Positions 8,279-17,731 of a DNA stretch of 64,000 bases are shown here, in pieces (position 1 is the first letter of the stretch; each line of letters opens with the position of its first letter). A program made the position numbers and the translations under genes. Source of the stretch: Hymenobacter cellulosivorans. GTDB taxonomy: Bacteria > Bacteroidota > Bacteroidia > Cytophagales > Hymenobacteraceae. The stretch lies in assembly GCF_022919135.1 (NCBI RefSeq), contig NZ_CP095049.1:1988501-2052500 (forward strand), given 5' to 3'. The notes under the pieces were generated by a model, which had not been told where the DNA came from, searched no databases, and saw nothing but the letters and a program-made list of their open reading frames with translations.

Positions 8279-8984
8279 GCCTACTGCCACCACCGCGCCG
8301 CCGCTCTGGGAAGTGCAGCGGGCCCGGCTCGAAGCCTACCGCAACGCCAAAGTTAACTTCGACCTAGAGCGCACCGCCGAATACACCGCCGACAACGGCT
8401 GGCGTATCGACGACTACGAAACCGAGCTGCCCGCCGAGCAGCCCGGCCCACCCGAGCAGCACGGCTCGTGGCAGGCCGGTCAAACGATTCTGCGCAACTA
8501 TACCTTCCCGCCGTCCGATTTGATAACAGGCATCTTCGTGCCCGACACGCCCCTGGAAGAGCGCACGATGGTACTACGGGGCCGGTTTTTATTTTTTACC
8601 TTCTGGTTTGGGGTGCGCATCGGCGGCGTAACCGACGAAACCCGCACCCTGCCCGACGGCACCCAGGAGCAGGTGTGGGGCTATAATTACTACACCTTGG
8701 AAGGCCACTTCGAGCGGGGCCAGATCGAGTTTACCATCCACAAAAACCTAGCGACCGGGCGGGTCGTGTTCCACATTCACGCCTTTTCACAGGTGGGCCG
8801 CATCCGCAACCCGTTCTATTGGCTGGGTTTCAAGCTATTTGGCCGGATGTTGCAGCGCCGCTTTTCCCACGAGTCGCTCAGGCGGCTACGGGAGCAGGTG
8901 GTGGAAATGCTCGAGACCGGTGCTACGGCCAACCGCGCATCCGACGCTGCTCGTCCCGTACCTGCTGCCGCACTTCCGCAATAA
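8268..8984 (+). CDS. DUF1990 family protein, second of a tandem pair
   Basis: The protein has 238 residues from ATG 8268, overlapping the upstream gene by 11 bases; an in-frame TTG at 8232 is a weaker option. It repeats the DUF1990 pattern: EYTADNGWRIDDYETELP near the start, then RGRFLFFTFWFGVRIGGV, YNYYTLEGHFERGQIEFTIH, and VVFHIHAFSQVGRIRNPFYW. It has an N-terminal extension that the first copy lacks. The final 62 bases overlap the convergent GT39-like gene on the other strand. Function is unknown. Confidence 0.75.
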   Translation: MSSKPTATTAPPLWEVQRARLEAYRNAKVNFDLERTAEYTADNGWRIDDYETELPAEQPGPPEQHGSWQAGQTILRNYTFPPSDLITGIFVPDTPLEERTMVLRGRFLFFTFWFGVRIGGVTDETRTLPDGTQEQVWGYNYYTLEGHFERGQIEFTIHKNLATGRVVFHIHAFSQVGRIRNPFYWLGFKLFGRMLQRRFSHESLRRLREQVVEMLETGATANRASDAARPVPAAALPQ

Positions 8985-10488
8985 TGGCCGAATCGGGTCC
9001 GTGCAGCATGTACACGGCGGTGCCTTTTTCGCGGGCCAGTGGGTTTTGCACCCGCCCGACCAGCGTAGAGCTTTTGAAGTGAATGGCGTCGTCGGCCTCC
9101 AGTGGGTCTTCGGTTACCAGTATCACCGTTTGCAGCCCTTCCAGCGGCGGAAACCAGTACGCGTAGTCGGCGTTGTACGACACGGCAGCGGGCATCCGGC
9201 CGTGGTTGTAGAAGTTCAGGGCCCCAGCCTCGCCGTAGTTGTCGGTGATGATAATCAGGTGCTGCTGCTGCGCGGGCGTGAGCTGCTGATAGCCTTGCAG
9301 GGCCAGGCCGGCCATTTCGCGCCAGCTAATCATGTCGGCAAAGTCCTGGGGCAGCGCGTGGTTTTGACCATCTTCCCAGCGCAGCATCCCGAGCTTCTCG
9401 TACGTGCCAGGGTTACGGTGAATTTCTTCGGGCGTCTGCAGCGGAAACGCCACCCGCAGCAGCGGCACAAACAGCAGCACCAGCACTACCAGCAAGGCGG
9501 GGCGTAGGTAGCGCCGCCAGTCGTGCTGCAGTAGTTGTTCCAGGTACACGCTGCCTATGGCCAGCAGGATCGGGTAGAGGCCAATAGCATAGTACCCTTT
9601 GGCCCGCGTGGCTATAAACAACAGGAGTGTGAAAAGCACCGCCAGGCCCACAAACCGGTAGGGCCGCAGCGGCCGGTAACGCACCAGTCCTACGACGGCC
9701 GCCACCAGCACCGCCAGACTATTGAAGAAAAAGAGCAGCTGCTCCTTGATAAAGTCGGCCCGCTCAACGTGTACCAGCTGGCTGCGCCGTAGCTCCTGCA
9801 TGTGCCAGAGCACCGGCCAGGCGTGCTGGTACTGCCAGAGCAGGTTGGGCAAGAACACCAGCAGGGCCACCAGCACGGCCCAGTACGTTTGGGGCTGAAG
9901 CAGCAGGCGGCGCTGGGGCGTGAGCAGCAAGGCTGGCACCACGCCGGCGGCCCAGAACACCAGGTTGTACTTATTAAGCATGCCCAGGCCTACCGCTGCG
10001 CCCAGGGCCACCGGCCAGCGCCACTGCCCCGCGTCGTCGTCGCGCACCATCCGGATGAGGCAGTAGTAGGCCGTCGTCCAGGCCAGCACGTCGAAGGAGT
10101 TGGGCTGGAACAGCTGATTCAGGCGCAGAATGGCCGACAGCAGCACAGCTGTGGCCGCCAGGATTTTGGCGTAAAGCCCGCCGCCCAGCTCATGTACCGC
10201 GGCCCACACCACGGCCATGGTCAGGGCACCAAACAAGGCCGGGAAAAAGTGCACCCAGAACTCGGAGTTGCCCAGCAGCTGAATCAGGGCCGCAACCCAG
10301 GCCGAAAGCGGTGGCACCGACACGTAGCCGGCCGCCAGGTGGTTGCCCTGGTCAAGGTGCAGAAATTCGTCCCGGTGCAACTCGTAGATGGGGTGTACCA
10401 CCAGGTACTGCAGTCCCATCTTGACGAGTACAAAAACCAGGAGCCAGCCCAGATACTGCTTGGTGGCTGGTTGTTGGGTGGTTACCAT
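8923..10488 (-). CDS. GT39-like (ArnT/PMT type) membrane glycosyltransferase
   Basis: The protein has 521 residues from ATG 10488; an in-frame TTG at 10506 would add six. The N-terminus has a first helix, then the loop YELHRDEFLHLDQGNHLAAG. Its acidic pair is where the GT39/GT83 catalytic Asp normally sits, and GYVSVPPLSAWVAALIQLLG follows. About ten more helices and a soluble periplasmic C-terminal region come after. Family members transfer sugars from polyprenyl-phosphate donors to lipids or proteins outside the inner membrane. The acceptor is unknown. The 3' end overlaps the convergent DUF1990 gene by 62 bp. Confidence 0.8.
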   Translation of the reverse strand: MVTTQQPATKQYLGWLLVFVLVKMGLQYLVVHPIYELHRDEFLHLDQGNHLAAGYVSVPPLSAWVAALIQLLGNSEFWVHFFPALFGALTMAVVWAAVHELGGGLYAKILAATAVLLSAILRLNQLFQPNSFDVLAWTTAYYCLIRMVRDDDAGQWRWPVALGAAVGLGMLNKYNLVFWAAGVVPALLLTPQRRLLLQPQTYWAVLVALLVFLPNLLWQYQHAWPVLWHMQELRRSQLVHVERADFIKEQLLFFFNSLAVLVAAVVGLVRYRPLRPYRFVGLAVLFTLLLFIATRAKGYYAIGLYPILLAIGSVYLEQLLQHDWRRYLRPALLVVLVLLFVPLLRVAFPLQTPEEIHRNPGTYEKLGMLRWEDGQNHALPQDFADMISWREMAGLALQGYQQLTPAQQQHLIIITDNYGEAGALNFYNHGRMPAAVSYNADYAYWFPPLEGLQTVILVTEDPLEADDAIHFKSSTLVGRVQNPLAREKGTAVYMLHGPDSAIIAEVRQQVRDEQRRMRGWP

Positions 10489-10582
10489 AGGCAAGAGAGT
10501 AGGCAAGGTCCGGACTATGGTGCCGGATGCCCACCAAGATACAGGGTGCCGCTATAGTAGCCGCCCTGAATATAAGGACGGG

Positions 10583-11746
10583 CTATGCCGTGGCGTGGTG
10601 CAGCACCTGCGGTGTGGGCTCGGCCACGGGCCGCCGTTTCATCACCAGCAGGCCGAGGCAAAACCCTCCCATCAGTAGGGCCGCATACACGAGTAAGTGC
10701 ATGTTGTTGAAATGGCGCTTGTGGTAGGATATAAGCTCGCTGGCCCGGTCAAACGCCTGCATTACCATATTCTGGTCGGCATCGGAGTGGCCCGGCGGCG
10801 AAATATATTCGAGCGAAAAAGTGCTGGCCGTGTTCAGGGCTACCGGCACCCCGTCAAAGGAAGGTAGTACGCCGGTCTGCAGGCTACCCGGGTCGTAGTA
10901 CAGGCGGTAGTAGTTTTTGCCGATGAAGCCTTTGTGCCAGTATTCCCAGGTGTTGTCGTAGCCGGCCTCGGTGGTGGCGCTGGCCGCCAGGGCAAACAAG
11001 GCCGACTCGTTGAGCTTTTCCTCATCCGTCAGGTTTTCGGGGTACAAACCCGTGGCATAGCCCTGAAATAGCTTGATGCGGGCTTTCAGGCCGTGACAGG
11101 CTTCCAAGGCCAGCGCACCAGCGTTGCGATGGTCGGGGTGGTCTTCGGGATTGTAGCGCACGTCCGGGTCGAGGGCGTTGAGGCGAAAGGCCGCTGCTCC
11201 CCGGCTTTCAGTCAATATAATAGCCCGCAGCGTTGCCGCCAGGTCGGCCCAGTTGGCGTACGTAGTAGCCCCGTCGATGGTGCGCAGGGGCAGGGGGCGC
11301 TGGTGAAACAGGTCAATATGCGTGATACTTTGCCAATCGGCTACGTCGGGCATGCGCAGGAAGTAGTGCACTGCGTTCGGGTAACTATACCGCGTCACGC
11401 GGTGCCGGTTGAGAAGCACCGACTCGCTCGGATGCAGGGAGTTCAGTTTGGGAGCCTGGGCCAGACTGGAAGCAAAGCTGCTGGAGCGCAACGCCCCGTT
11501 TTCCCGGGCCAAGTACAGCGGAATAGCGCCCTGCCCGCCACCCCGCAGGTCTTGGTCGCCGGAAGTCAGGTAGATGAACACTACCCGGGTATCGGGACCG
11601 GTCAGGTCCTGGTAGGCATCAGGACTCATAAAAAGCTGCCAGTCGTCGGGGTGGCCGCTGACATAAATAGCAAGGCTGGCAGCCGCAACCGGCTTGCAGG
11701 CCAGCAACAGCAGCCCCAGCATCAGTTTCCGTAGCGTCTGGTTCAT
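10583..11746 (-). CDS. PIG-L/LmbE-like exported deacetylase with C-terminal anchor
   Basis: The protein has 387 residues from ATG 11746. A signal peptide (about residues 1-24) is followed at once by SGHPDDWQLFM (His32, Asp34, Asp35), the zinc-binding HPDD motif of the PIG-L/LmbE family with Trp in place of the usual Glu. A later EDHPDHRNAG supplies the third metal ligand region. Near the C-terminus a hydrophobic helix (LLVYAALLMGGFCLGLLVM) and a basic tail suggest a membrane anchor. Family members remove N-acetyl groups from sugars. The substrate is unknown; glycosyltransferase genes lie on one side and a CotH-like gene on the other. Confidence 0.7.
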   Translation of the reverse strand: MNQTLRKLMLGLLLLACKPVAAASLAIYVSGHPDDWQLFMSPDAYQDLTGPDTRVVFIYLTSGDQDLRGGGQGAIPLYLARENGALRSSSFASSLAQAPKLNSLHPSESVLLNRHRVTRYSYPNAVHYFLRMPDVADWQSITHIDLFHQRPLPLRTIDGATTYANWADLAATLRAIILTESRGAAAFRLNALDPDVRYNPEDHPDHRNAGALALEACHGLKARIKLFQGYATGLYPENLTDEEKLNESALFALAASATTEAGYDNTWEYWHKGFIGKNYYRLYYDPGSLQTGVLPSFDGVPVALNTASTFSLEYISPPGHSDADQNMVMQAFDRASELISYHKRHFNNMHLLVYAALLMGGFCLGLLVMKRRPVAEPTPQVLHHATA

Positions 11747-12024
11747 AAGCGTAGAGTAAAAATGCGTGGCGGGGAGAGGCACAGAGCAGCACTGGCAGCA
11801 AGAAGTCAGCGTCCAGTTTTCAGGACTGGGGCAGCTGAACGGTAAAGCGCCGTGGGGATCATGCAGTATAAGTAATATTATGCAAGAAATAAAGAGAATA
11901 ATGCTAAAATATTCATGTTGCCAGCTTAGCCACAGCTCTGCTTTTTGCTACACAGAAAACTGCCTGGCAACCTGCCCCCATTTTCATGGCTAATTCCGTC
12001 GAATTAACCCCAGGCTATAAAACA

Positions 12025-12069
12025 ATTCCCGCCTTTTGCCAGCACGTCAGGCGGACAAAAGGCGGGAAT
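12025..12069 (-). terminator. Terminator of the CotH-like gene
   Basis: Arms ATTCCCGCCTTTTG and CAAAAGGCGGGAAT pair perfectly around a 17-base loop. On the minus strand the hairpin leads into TGTTTTAT. It lies 31 bp after the stop of the CotH-like gene. The rest of 11747-12024, upstream of the PIG-L-like gene, is AT-richer and shows nothing else I can name. Confidence 0.75.
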
Positions 12070-12100
12070 CAAAAACAGCAGCGGCTCTACGCGTGGAGGA

Positions 12101-13819
12101 CTAGTTGATAACCAGCTTTTGTGTCCTGACCGAACCGGCCCCCGTGATGGTAGCTACGTACAGGCCCTTGGCCAGCGTTCCTAGGGTTATCTTTTCCTGG
12201 CGGCCTCGGCCTTGGACCCGGAGCAGCATCTGGCCCCGCAAGTCCCGAACACAAAGCTCATACGGTTCGGTGGCCGTTACTATTATGTAGTCATTGGCCG
12301 GGTTTGGGTACAGCGTAAGCGCATCCGTTTTCTGGCTTGTAGCGGTAGCCAGCGTCGGGCTGCTGCAGGGCTGGGTAAAGGCCACGTCGAGGTAGGCGAG
12401 GCGGTCATGGAGCCAGGTATTCATATACGTAAGCTGGTCGGGGCTGTACGTGAAGTCGCGCCAGGCGTGCCGCTCCCGCGCATACACATTGTTGGCTTGC
12501 AGGTAGTTGTGAGCGGCGGCAAACTTCGCCCGAAGCCGGTCTTCGGTCAGGACGGTGGTGCGTAGCTGGGTCCAGCGCCGGCTCAGCGCCGACCGGAACC
12601 CGTTGGCGGCGCAATCCTGGCTGAGACGGTCGAACAGGCCGTTGCTAAGCAAATCATCCGTCGTGGGAGAGTTGAGGCCCTGCCAGTCGGTGCCAAACAC
12701 GCCGTCCAGGTCCCAGGGCACGAAAAAGTAGGGCTCTCCGGTCTTGTACTTGGCGATATACAGGTTTTTACCCGTGTTATCCGTGGCTCGTAACAGGTTT
12801 AAAAAAATATAATAATCTACGGCGTTATCAAGCTTCAATTGCTCCTGATAACGGCTGTAAAATTCCTGGTCTGAGCTACTTTTAACAAAGCCTACGAAGG
12901 CATACAGATTGGACCAGTTAATTTCTTCCTCGGGATGTTTATACTCAAACCCGCCCCAGGTTTCACTGGTATTATCGTAGGGCGGCAGCGCCGTAAACGT
13001 TACGGCTCCATCCCAGCTGCTGCCTTTGTAAAGCTCTCCCTTAATTCCTTTGTCGTATTTTTTTAATTTCAGTTGTTTACGGTCAACGCGCTCCGTCAGC
13101 GAATAAATGCCCTTGTATTCGTTATTAACAAATACTTCCACGTAAGCCGTAGCAATACCATTTTTGGCATCTGGTTCACTGGCTTTATAATAAATCTGGT
13201 GCATGTCCAGCCATACCTCATTGGCTACTTTGCTGCGCAGGCGCAGGGGCTCATTGTACAAAGCCTGCAGGTTCCACTTGTTATCGGTCCGCATCTGCAG
13301 CAGGCGCGCGTCGCGGCTGGTGGCGCCGGTCGTGTCATTCCACAGGCTGAGCTCGTAGGATTTCTTAGGATAGGTCTGGGAGTACGCCCCGCGGATTTCG
13401 ACCCCCGCCGACAGCTCGGTAACTGTGCCATTGGGCTCGGCCAGCGTGAATTTGGCGTAAGTGCTCGGGCTATCGACGATGGGGTTGCGGGCGTCCAGAT
13501 GCACGACCGGAAGCTGGGTGAAATACAGCGTGAAGCGTTGTCCTTGCGCTGTTACCTGGTACGCCGAGTTCGTTTGGGGAGTCCCCAACGGATTGAGAAA
13601 TGTGTAGGTGCGGTCGAGCTGTAAAAAGCTTTTGGCATCCGAGTCCAGTGGATTACTATCGGCCGTCTTCTGATTGACCAGAATAAGGTTTTTAGAATAA
13701 TCAATATGGTAATAAGGCTTTGCTATGGCAAGCGTATCACCAGCGGCTGCTTGTTGTGCGAAAAAAAGCGAAGAAAAAAATAAAAGAAGGCAAGTTTTAG
13801 AAGTAAAGACTGTACTCAT
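12101..13819 (-). CDS. CotH-kinase-like secreted protein with T9SS sorting domain
   Basis: The protein has 572 residues. A signal peptide ends near AQQAAAG, and a short beta region with a LYFTQLPVVHLD segment leads into the CotH fold. That fold shows GVEIRGAYSQTYPKKSYELS, DNKWNLQALYNEPLRLRSKVA, a VNNEYKGIYSLTERVD block, and VPWDLDGVFGTDW with the metal-binding Asp pair. The last 75 or so residues (LTLYPNPANDYIIV to KGLYVATITGAGSVRTQKLVI) form a type A T9SS sorting domain. CotH proteins are atypical protein kinases in spore formers; in Bacteroidota they are exported and their role is unknown. Parts of the middle are AT-richer than neighbouring genes. Confidence 0.88.
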   Translation of the reverse strand: MSTVFTSKTCLLLFFSSLFFAQQAAAGDTLAIAKPYYHIDYSKNLILVNQKTADSNPLDSDAKSFLQLDRTYTFLNPLGTPQTNSAYQVTAQGQRFTLYFTQLPVVHLDARNPIVDSPSTYAKFTLAEPNGTVTELSAGVEIRGAYSQTYPKKSYELSLWNDTTGATSRDARLLQMRTDNKWNLQALYNEPLRLRSKVANEVWLDMHQIYYKASEPDAKNGIATAYVEVFVNNEYKGIYSLTERVDRKQLKLKKYDKGIKGELYKGSSWDGAVTFTALPPYDNTSETWGGFEYKHPEEEINWSNLYAFVGFVKSSSDQEFYSRYQEQLKLDNAVDYYIFLNLLRATDNTGKNLYIAKYKTGEPYFFVPWDLDGVFGTDWQGLNSPTTDDLLSNGLFDRLSQDCAANGFRSALSRRWTQLRTTVLTEDRLRAKFAAAHNYLQANNVYARERHAWRDFTYSPDQLTYMNTWLHDRLAYLDVAFTQPCSSPTLATATSQKTDALTLYPNPANDYIIVTATEPYELCVRDLRGQMLLRVQGRGRQEKITLGTLAKGLYVATITGAGSVRTQKLVIN

Positions 13820-14119
13820 GTACTAGAAAAAAGTAAGCGAAAAATGTACTGGTTAATTAAAAAAGGAAACGGCGTGTATAAAAATCATGCCACGCATATT
13901 ATCTCACCGCTGCTAATGAGAAATGAATATCCTGCGCTACTTGCTACTTGCTGATAATGCAAAACAGCTGTGCGAGTTATCCTAAAAAGAAATACGAATA
14001 CAGTCGGCGAATTTGCCGACGGGCATCAGCCAAGCTAGGCGCATAATGAGGGCACAAAGCCCGGCTATGCTCGCTAAACCACCGGCATGACCCGAAAATC
14101 CGGGCCCAGGTTGCATGGC
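13820..14119. other. Intergenic region, AT-rich
   Basis: These 300 bases separate two minus-strand genes. The part next to the CotH-like start is markedly AT-rich (for example TTAATTAAAAAAGG on the + strand) and probably holds its promoter. I see no convincing gene, RNA or strong hairpin. Confidence 0.5.
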
Positions 14120-14641
14120 TTACTGGATAAAATAGCGGCCCTGAAAGGTGCCTTCCACTGTGAAGCGGCGACGCTTGCCGGCGCGGGCTTCGGCCTCGCA
14201 CAGCACGGCCCGGTACGTGCCCCGAATCAGGTGGCGCTGGGTGTCGAGGGCTAGTACCTGCACCACGCCGTCGTTGAGGCCACAGGCGTTGGAATAGGCC
14301 GTCGTCGTGCCCTGCCGGTAGGAGGCGTCGCGCACTTGGCCGCTCAGAATTTCCTTGAACCGGTATTCACCCGTAGTCAGCGGAAACCGGTCGATGAGGA
14401 TGGTCAGGCCCTGGTCGTCGGGACTGTCGGTGCGCACCAGGTTCAGGCTCAGTACTTTATTGACGCCGGTGCTGACTTCCAGGCGGGAGAAGGCCGTATC
14501 CACGGCCACGGGCTGACCGTTAAACTTGAGCGTCAGGCTCGTGCGGTTTGCTGATGGGAGTGGGGCTGTGGTCGGCACTTGCGCCAGGGCAAGGCCGCTG
14601 CTCAGGCCGAAAGTCAGGAAAAACAAACGCCACCGCATCAT
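14120..14641 (-). CDS. Exported protein of unknown function
   Basis: The protein has 173 residues. Two adjacent ATGs (14641, 14638) begin a short signal peptide, MMRWRLFFLTFGLSSGLALAQ. The mature part starts with a polar linker, then LTLKFNGQPVAVDTAFSRLE. It contains a run of predicted beta strands, a single Cys pair (one in AYSNACGL, one in RAVLCEAEA) and a basic C-terminus ending in FTVEGTFQGRYFIQ. The layout resembles small Bacteroidota beta-sandwich proteins of the DUF6252 kind, but I do not recognise the family with confidence. It is 63 bp downstream of the serine hydrolase gene on the same strand, so the two may be co-transcribed. Confidence 0.65.
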   Translation of the reverse strand: MMRWRLFFLTFGLSSGLALAQVPTTAPLPSANRTSLTLKFNGQPVAVDTAFSRLEVSTGVNKVLSLNLVRTDSPDDQGLTILIDRFPLTTGEYRFKEILSGQVRDASYRQGTTTAYSNACGLNDGVVQVLALDTQRHLIRGTYRAVLCEAEARAGKRRRFTVEGTFQGRYFIQ

Positions 14642-14704
14642 AGCACGCGCACTAAAGTTGAAGACCGAAAGCACCGCGGGCAGCTTAAACGGCCGCGCGT
14701 CGCC

Positions 14705-16258
14705 CTACAAACGGCTGAACAGGTAAGAATCGTACTCGATGAAGGGATTGATACGCATTTCGACGCTGGCGGCCCGCTGCCCTTCAATCTTGAACACGGC
14801 GGGGAAGATGCCGTAGCTCGGGTTGGAATAGGTGGCCCGGAATTCCTGCCCGTCCATGTAGTCCAGGGTAGCCGTCAGGTTGGGGTGGTTCGAGAAGCTC
14901 ACGACCAACTGCTTGCCCTTCTTCGCAATACTGATGGGACCGAACAGCGGGTGGGTAAACTGCCCGGTGTAGGCCTCCAGCGCCAGCGGCAGCTTCTTTT
15001 TCTTCTCGACGCGGGCCTGCAGCTTGGCCACTGTGGCGTAAGTTTCCTTGTCGCCGGCCTTGGCGTCTTTCAGGAACGCCGCGCTGCGGTTGGTGTAGGG
15101 CACGCCCAGATAACTGTCCAGAATCTGGTAGCGCAGGGCCTCGAAAAAGCTTTGGTTATCGTTGTTGGTCAGAATGGCAATGCCCAGCTGCTCCTCGGGC
15201 ACAAAGCACACGTTGCTCACATGGCCGGTGGCCCCGCCGGTGTGCCAGAACACCTGGCTGCCGGCGTAATCGGCGGAGAAAACGCCTAGCCCATAGGTCA
15301 TGTAGTGGGTGGGCAGCAGCGTCGACTTGCGGGTGGAAAGCAGGGTGTTGGGGTCCCGGGTTTTGCGCAGGGCGGCCCAGCTCAGCAGCTGCTTGCCCTC
15401 GTAGCGGCCACTGTCGAGTTGAAACCGCAACCACTTGGCCAGGTCCGTGACGTTGGAAACCATGCTGCCGCAGGGCCCGATGTTGTCGATGTTGTCGAAG
15501 GGCATCAGGGCCAGTGGACCGAAGGTGTTAGAATAGGGCAGGGCAATGTTGGGCCGCTGCCCGTAGCCAGTCGTGCCGGTGTAGGTATTGGTCATGCCCA
15601 GCGGCTGCAGGAAATTCTGCCGCACGTAGTCGTCCCAGCTGGTGCCGCCGGTAGCGGCCGGAATCACCAGGCCCGCCGCCACGAAGCCGGCGTTGCAGTA
15701 GCCGTAGTCTTTGCGAAACTGCCCGTTAGGCTTGAGCAGGCGCATGCGTTTCACGACTTCCTCCCGGCTCAGGTCGGAGTCCCAGAAAGTAAAGTCACCC
15801 TGAAAGGTCTTGGTGCCGAAGTGGTGGCCCATCAGGTCGCGCACCGTTACCAGCGGGGTCGTGAGCGAGTCGTAAAGCCGGAAGTAAGGCAAATACTTGT
15901 CGGCCCGGTCGTTGAGGGAAAGTTTCTTGTCGTCTTCGAGCTTGGCCAGGGCCGTGCCGGTGAAGAGCTTGGTATTAGAGGCAATCATGAACAGCGTGTT
16001 GGCGTCCACGGGCTCGGGCCGGCCCACGGCCCGCACGCCGTAGCCCTTGCTGACGACCACCTGGCCATTCTTGACGACTACTACCGCCAAGCCCGGAATC
16101 TGCCACTGCCGCATGCCCCGCTCGATGTAGCGGTCCAGGCTGTCGGTCATGAAGCGGCTGGGAGCTTTGGATTGGGCCTGGGCCGCCGGGGCGGCGCCGG
16201 TGAGCAGGCTCAGGGTCAGGGCGGAAAGGGTGGTCAGGCAGGAGAGAAGCGTCGGCAT
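14705..16258 (-). CDS. Exported serine hydrolase, beta-lactamase class C/esterase family
   Basis: The protein has 517 residues from ATG 16258, which gives a clean signal peptide ending AAPAAQAQ. Active-site motifs are present: SNTK (Ser94, Lys97), YCN (Tyr187) and HTGG in the third box. A C-terminal region of about 110 residues after the catalytic domain (TGQFTHPLFGPISIAKKG onward) matches the DUF3471-type lipocalin-like domain that often follows such enzymes. Likely substrates are D-amino-acid peptides or esters in the periplasm rather than antibiotics. An in-frame start at 16318 would add a second hydrophobic stretch and is less likely. Confidence 0.85.
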   Translation of the reverse strand: MPTLLSCLTTLSALTLSLLTGAAPAAQAQSKAPSRFMTDSLDRYIERGMRQWQIPGLAVVVVKNGQVVVSKGYGVRAVGRPEPVDANTLFMIASNTKLFTGTALAKLEDDKKLSLNDRADKYLPYFRLYDSLTTPLVTVRDLMGHHFGTKTFQGDFTFWDSDLSREEVVKRMRLLKPNGQFRKDYGYCNAGFVAAGLVIPAATGGTSWDDYVRQNFLQPLGMTNTYTGTTGYGQRPNIALPYSNTFGPLALMPFDNIDNIGPCGSMVSNVTDLAKWLRFQLDSGRYEGKQLLSWAALRKTRDPNTLLSTRKSTLLPTHYMTYGLGVFSADYAGSQVFWHTGGATGHVSNVCFVPEEQLGIAILTNNDNQSFFEALRYQILDSYLGVPYTNRSAAFLKDAKAGDKETYATVAKLQARVEKKKKLPLALEAYTGQFTHPLFGPISIAKKGKQLVVSFSNHPNLTATLDYMDGQEFRATYSNPSYGIFPAVFKIEGQRAASVEMRINPFIEYDSYLFSRL

Positions 16259-16326
16259 ACAAAGGAGAATCAGAAACGGGAAAAGCGGCCAGGCCAGTAC
16301 CAGCCCTGAAATTGTCATTATAAAAC

Positions 16327-16364
16327 GATAAAACCGCTTCTATTCGGGGATAGAAGCGGTTTTA
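16327..16364 (-). terminator. Terminator of the aminotransferase gene
   Basis: A 15-bp perfect stem (ATAAAACCGCTTCTA with its complement) around an 8-base loop lies 15 bp after the aminotransferase stop. The T-rich arm follows on either strand. Confidence 0.85.
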
Positions 16365-16379
16365 TTTTAGTTGTGGGGC

Positions 16380-17609
16380 TTAGCGGCCGAGGTCCAGGGC
16401 GGCTTCGGGTACGGCTATTTCCCGGCCCGGATACACCAGCAGGGCTTGCTCCAGGCAGGTCATGGCCCGGTTCAGGTCGTCGCAGTTGAGCACGTAGGCC
16501 ATGCGTACCTGCTGCCGGCCCAGGTTTGGAGTGGCATAAAAGCCGCTGGCCGGCGACAACATCACCGTTTCATTTTCATAGGAAAACGATTCGAGCAGCC
16601 ACTGGCAGAACGTGTCGCAGTCGTCGACGGGCAGGTGGGCCATGACGTAGAAGGCCCCGCCGGGCACGGGGCATTCCACGCCGGGCATGGCCCGCAGGCG
16701 GCTAACGAGTACGTCGCGCCGGGCCAGGTATTCGGCCTTGGTGTGGTCGAAATATGTGTCGGGCAGCTCAGAGGCGGCTTCGGCCATCACCTGCGCCAGG
16801 CCGGGCGGACTTATCCGCATCTGGGCAAACTTGAAAGCCGCTTGCTGCAACGCCTTATTTTTGGTGACAAAAGCCCCGATGCGGGCCCCGCAGGCACTGT
16901 AGCGCTTGGAAATGGTGTCGAGCAGCACGATGTGGTCGTCGGCACCCGTCAGGTGCAGGGCGCTGACGTACTCCTGGTCGTAGCAAAACTCGCGGTAGGC
17001 CTCGTCCGACAGCAGGTACAGGTCGTGGCGCACGCACAGATCCTTGAGTTGCTCCAATTCCTGGCGGCTGTACACGTAGCCGGTCGGATTGTTGGGCGTG
17101 CATAGTAGCAGGGCCTTGGTCCGGGGCGTGATGCGGCGCTCAAACTCCTCGATAGGCGGCAGGGCGAAGCCGTCGGCCATGTGGGAAGTAACGGGTACAA
17201 TGCGTACGTCGGTGGCTACGGCAAAGGCGGTGTAGGCGCCGTAAAATGGCTCGGGCACGATAAGCTCGTCGCCGGGGTTGAGGCAGCTCATCAGGGCAAA
17301 GAAAATGGCCTCGCTGCCGCCCGATGTTACTATAATATCCTCGGTGTCAACCTGGATGCCCACGCGCTGGTAGTACTCAACCAGCTTGCGGCGGTAGCTG
17401 AGGTAGCCGGCCGTGGGGCTGTATTCCAGCACCCGGATATTGGCCTGCTGTACGGCCGCCAGCATCGTGGGCGGCGTTTCGATGTCGGGCTGGCCGATGT
17501 TGAGATGATGCACGCGTATGCCGCGCTGTTTGGCGGCATCGGCGAAGGGAGTGAGCCGGCGGTACGGCGACAACGGCATAGCGTGGCCACGCTGCGAGAC
17601 TTCCAACAT
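16380..17609 (-). CDS. PLP-dependent aminotransferase, class I/II
   Basis: The protein has 409 residues from ATG 17609. It has the fold type I layout: HHLNIGQPDIETPP at the N-terminus, SPTAGYLSYRRKL, the TSGGSEAIFFAL cofactor phosphate loop, CTPNNPTGYVY (Asn174), SDEAY (Asp202, Tyr205), and Schiff-base Lys235 in DTISKRYSACGARIGAF. The C-terminal Arg region is VRMAYVLN. It is probably an aspartate or aromatic aminotransferase. Upstream in-frame sequence to 17705 lacks family similarity and is treated as leader. It is divergent from the DinB-like gene. Confidence 0.87.
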   Translation of the reverse strand: MLEVSQRGHAMPLSPYRRLTPFADAAKQRGIRVHHLNIGQPDIETPPTMLAAVQQANIRVLEYSPTAGYLSYRRKLVEYYQRVGIQVDTEDIIVTSGGSEAIFFALMSCLNPGDELIVPEPFYGAYTAFAVATDVRIVPVTSHMADGFALPPIEEFERRITPRTKALLLCTPNNPTGYVYSRQELEQLKDLCVRHDLYLLSDEAYREFCYDQEYVSALHLTGADDHIVLLDTISKRYSACGARIGAFVTKNKALQQAAFKFAQMRISPPGLAQVMAEAASELPDTYFDHTKAEYLARRDVLVSRLRAMPGVECPVPGGAFYVMAHLPVDDCDTFCQWLLESFSYENETVMLSPASGFYATPNLGRQQVRMAYVLNCDDLNRAMTCLEQALLVYPGREIAVPEAALDLGR

Positions 17610-17731
17610 GAGCAAAAGGGTAGCGCCAACCTGAGAAGCGGGGGCTGGACGGTAAAGAAAAGCGTTCCGAATCAGCAAAGAGCAAACAAATACGCGTTCT
17701 AACAAGAATATCAGTTGTCGGTTAGCACGCT

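Noticed and set aside
13977..14201. Short minus-strand frame between the CotH-like and hypothetical genes
   Set aside because: It overlaps the real gene in another frame and has basic, Arg-rich composition without any domain.
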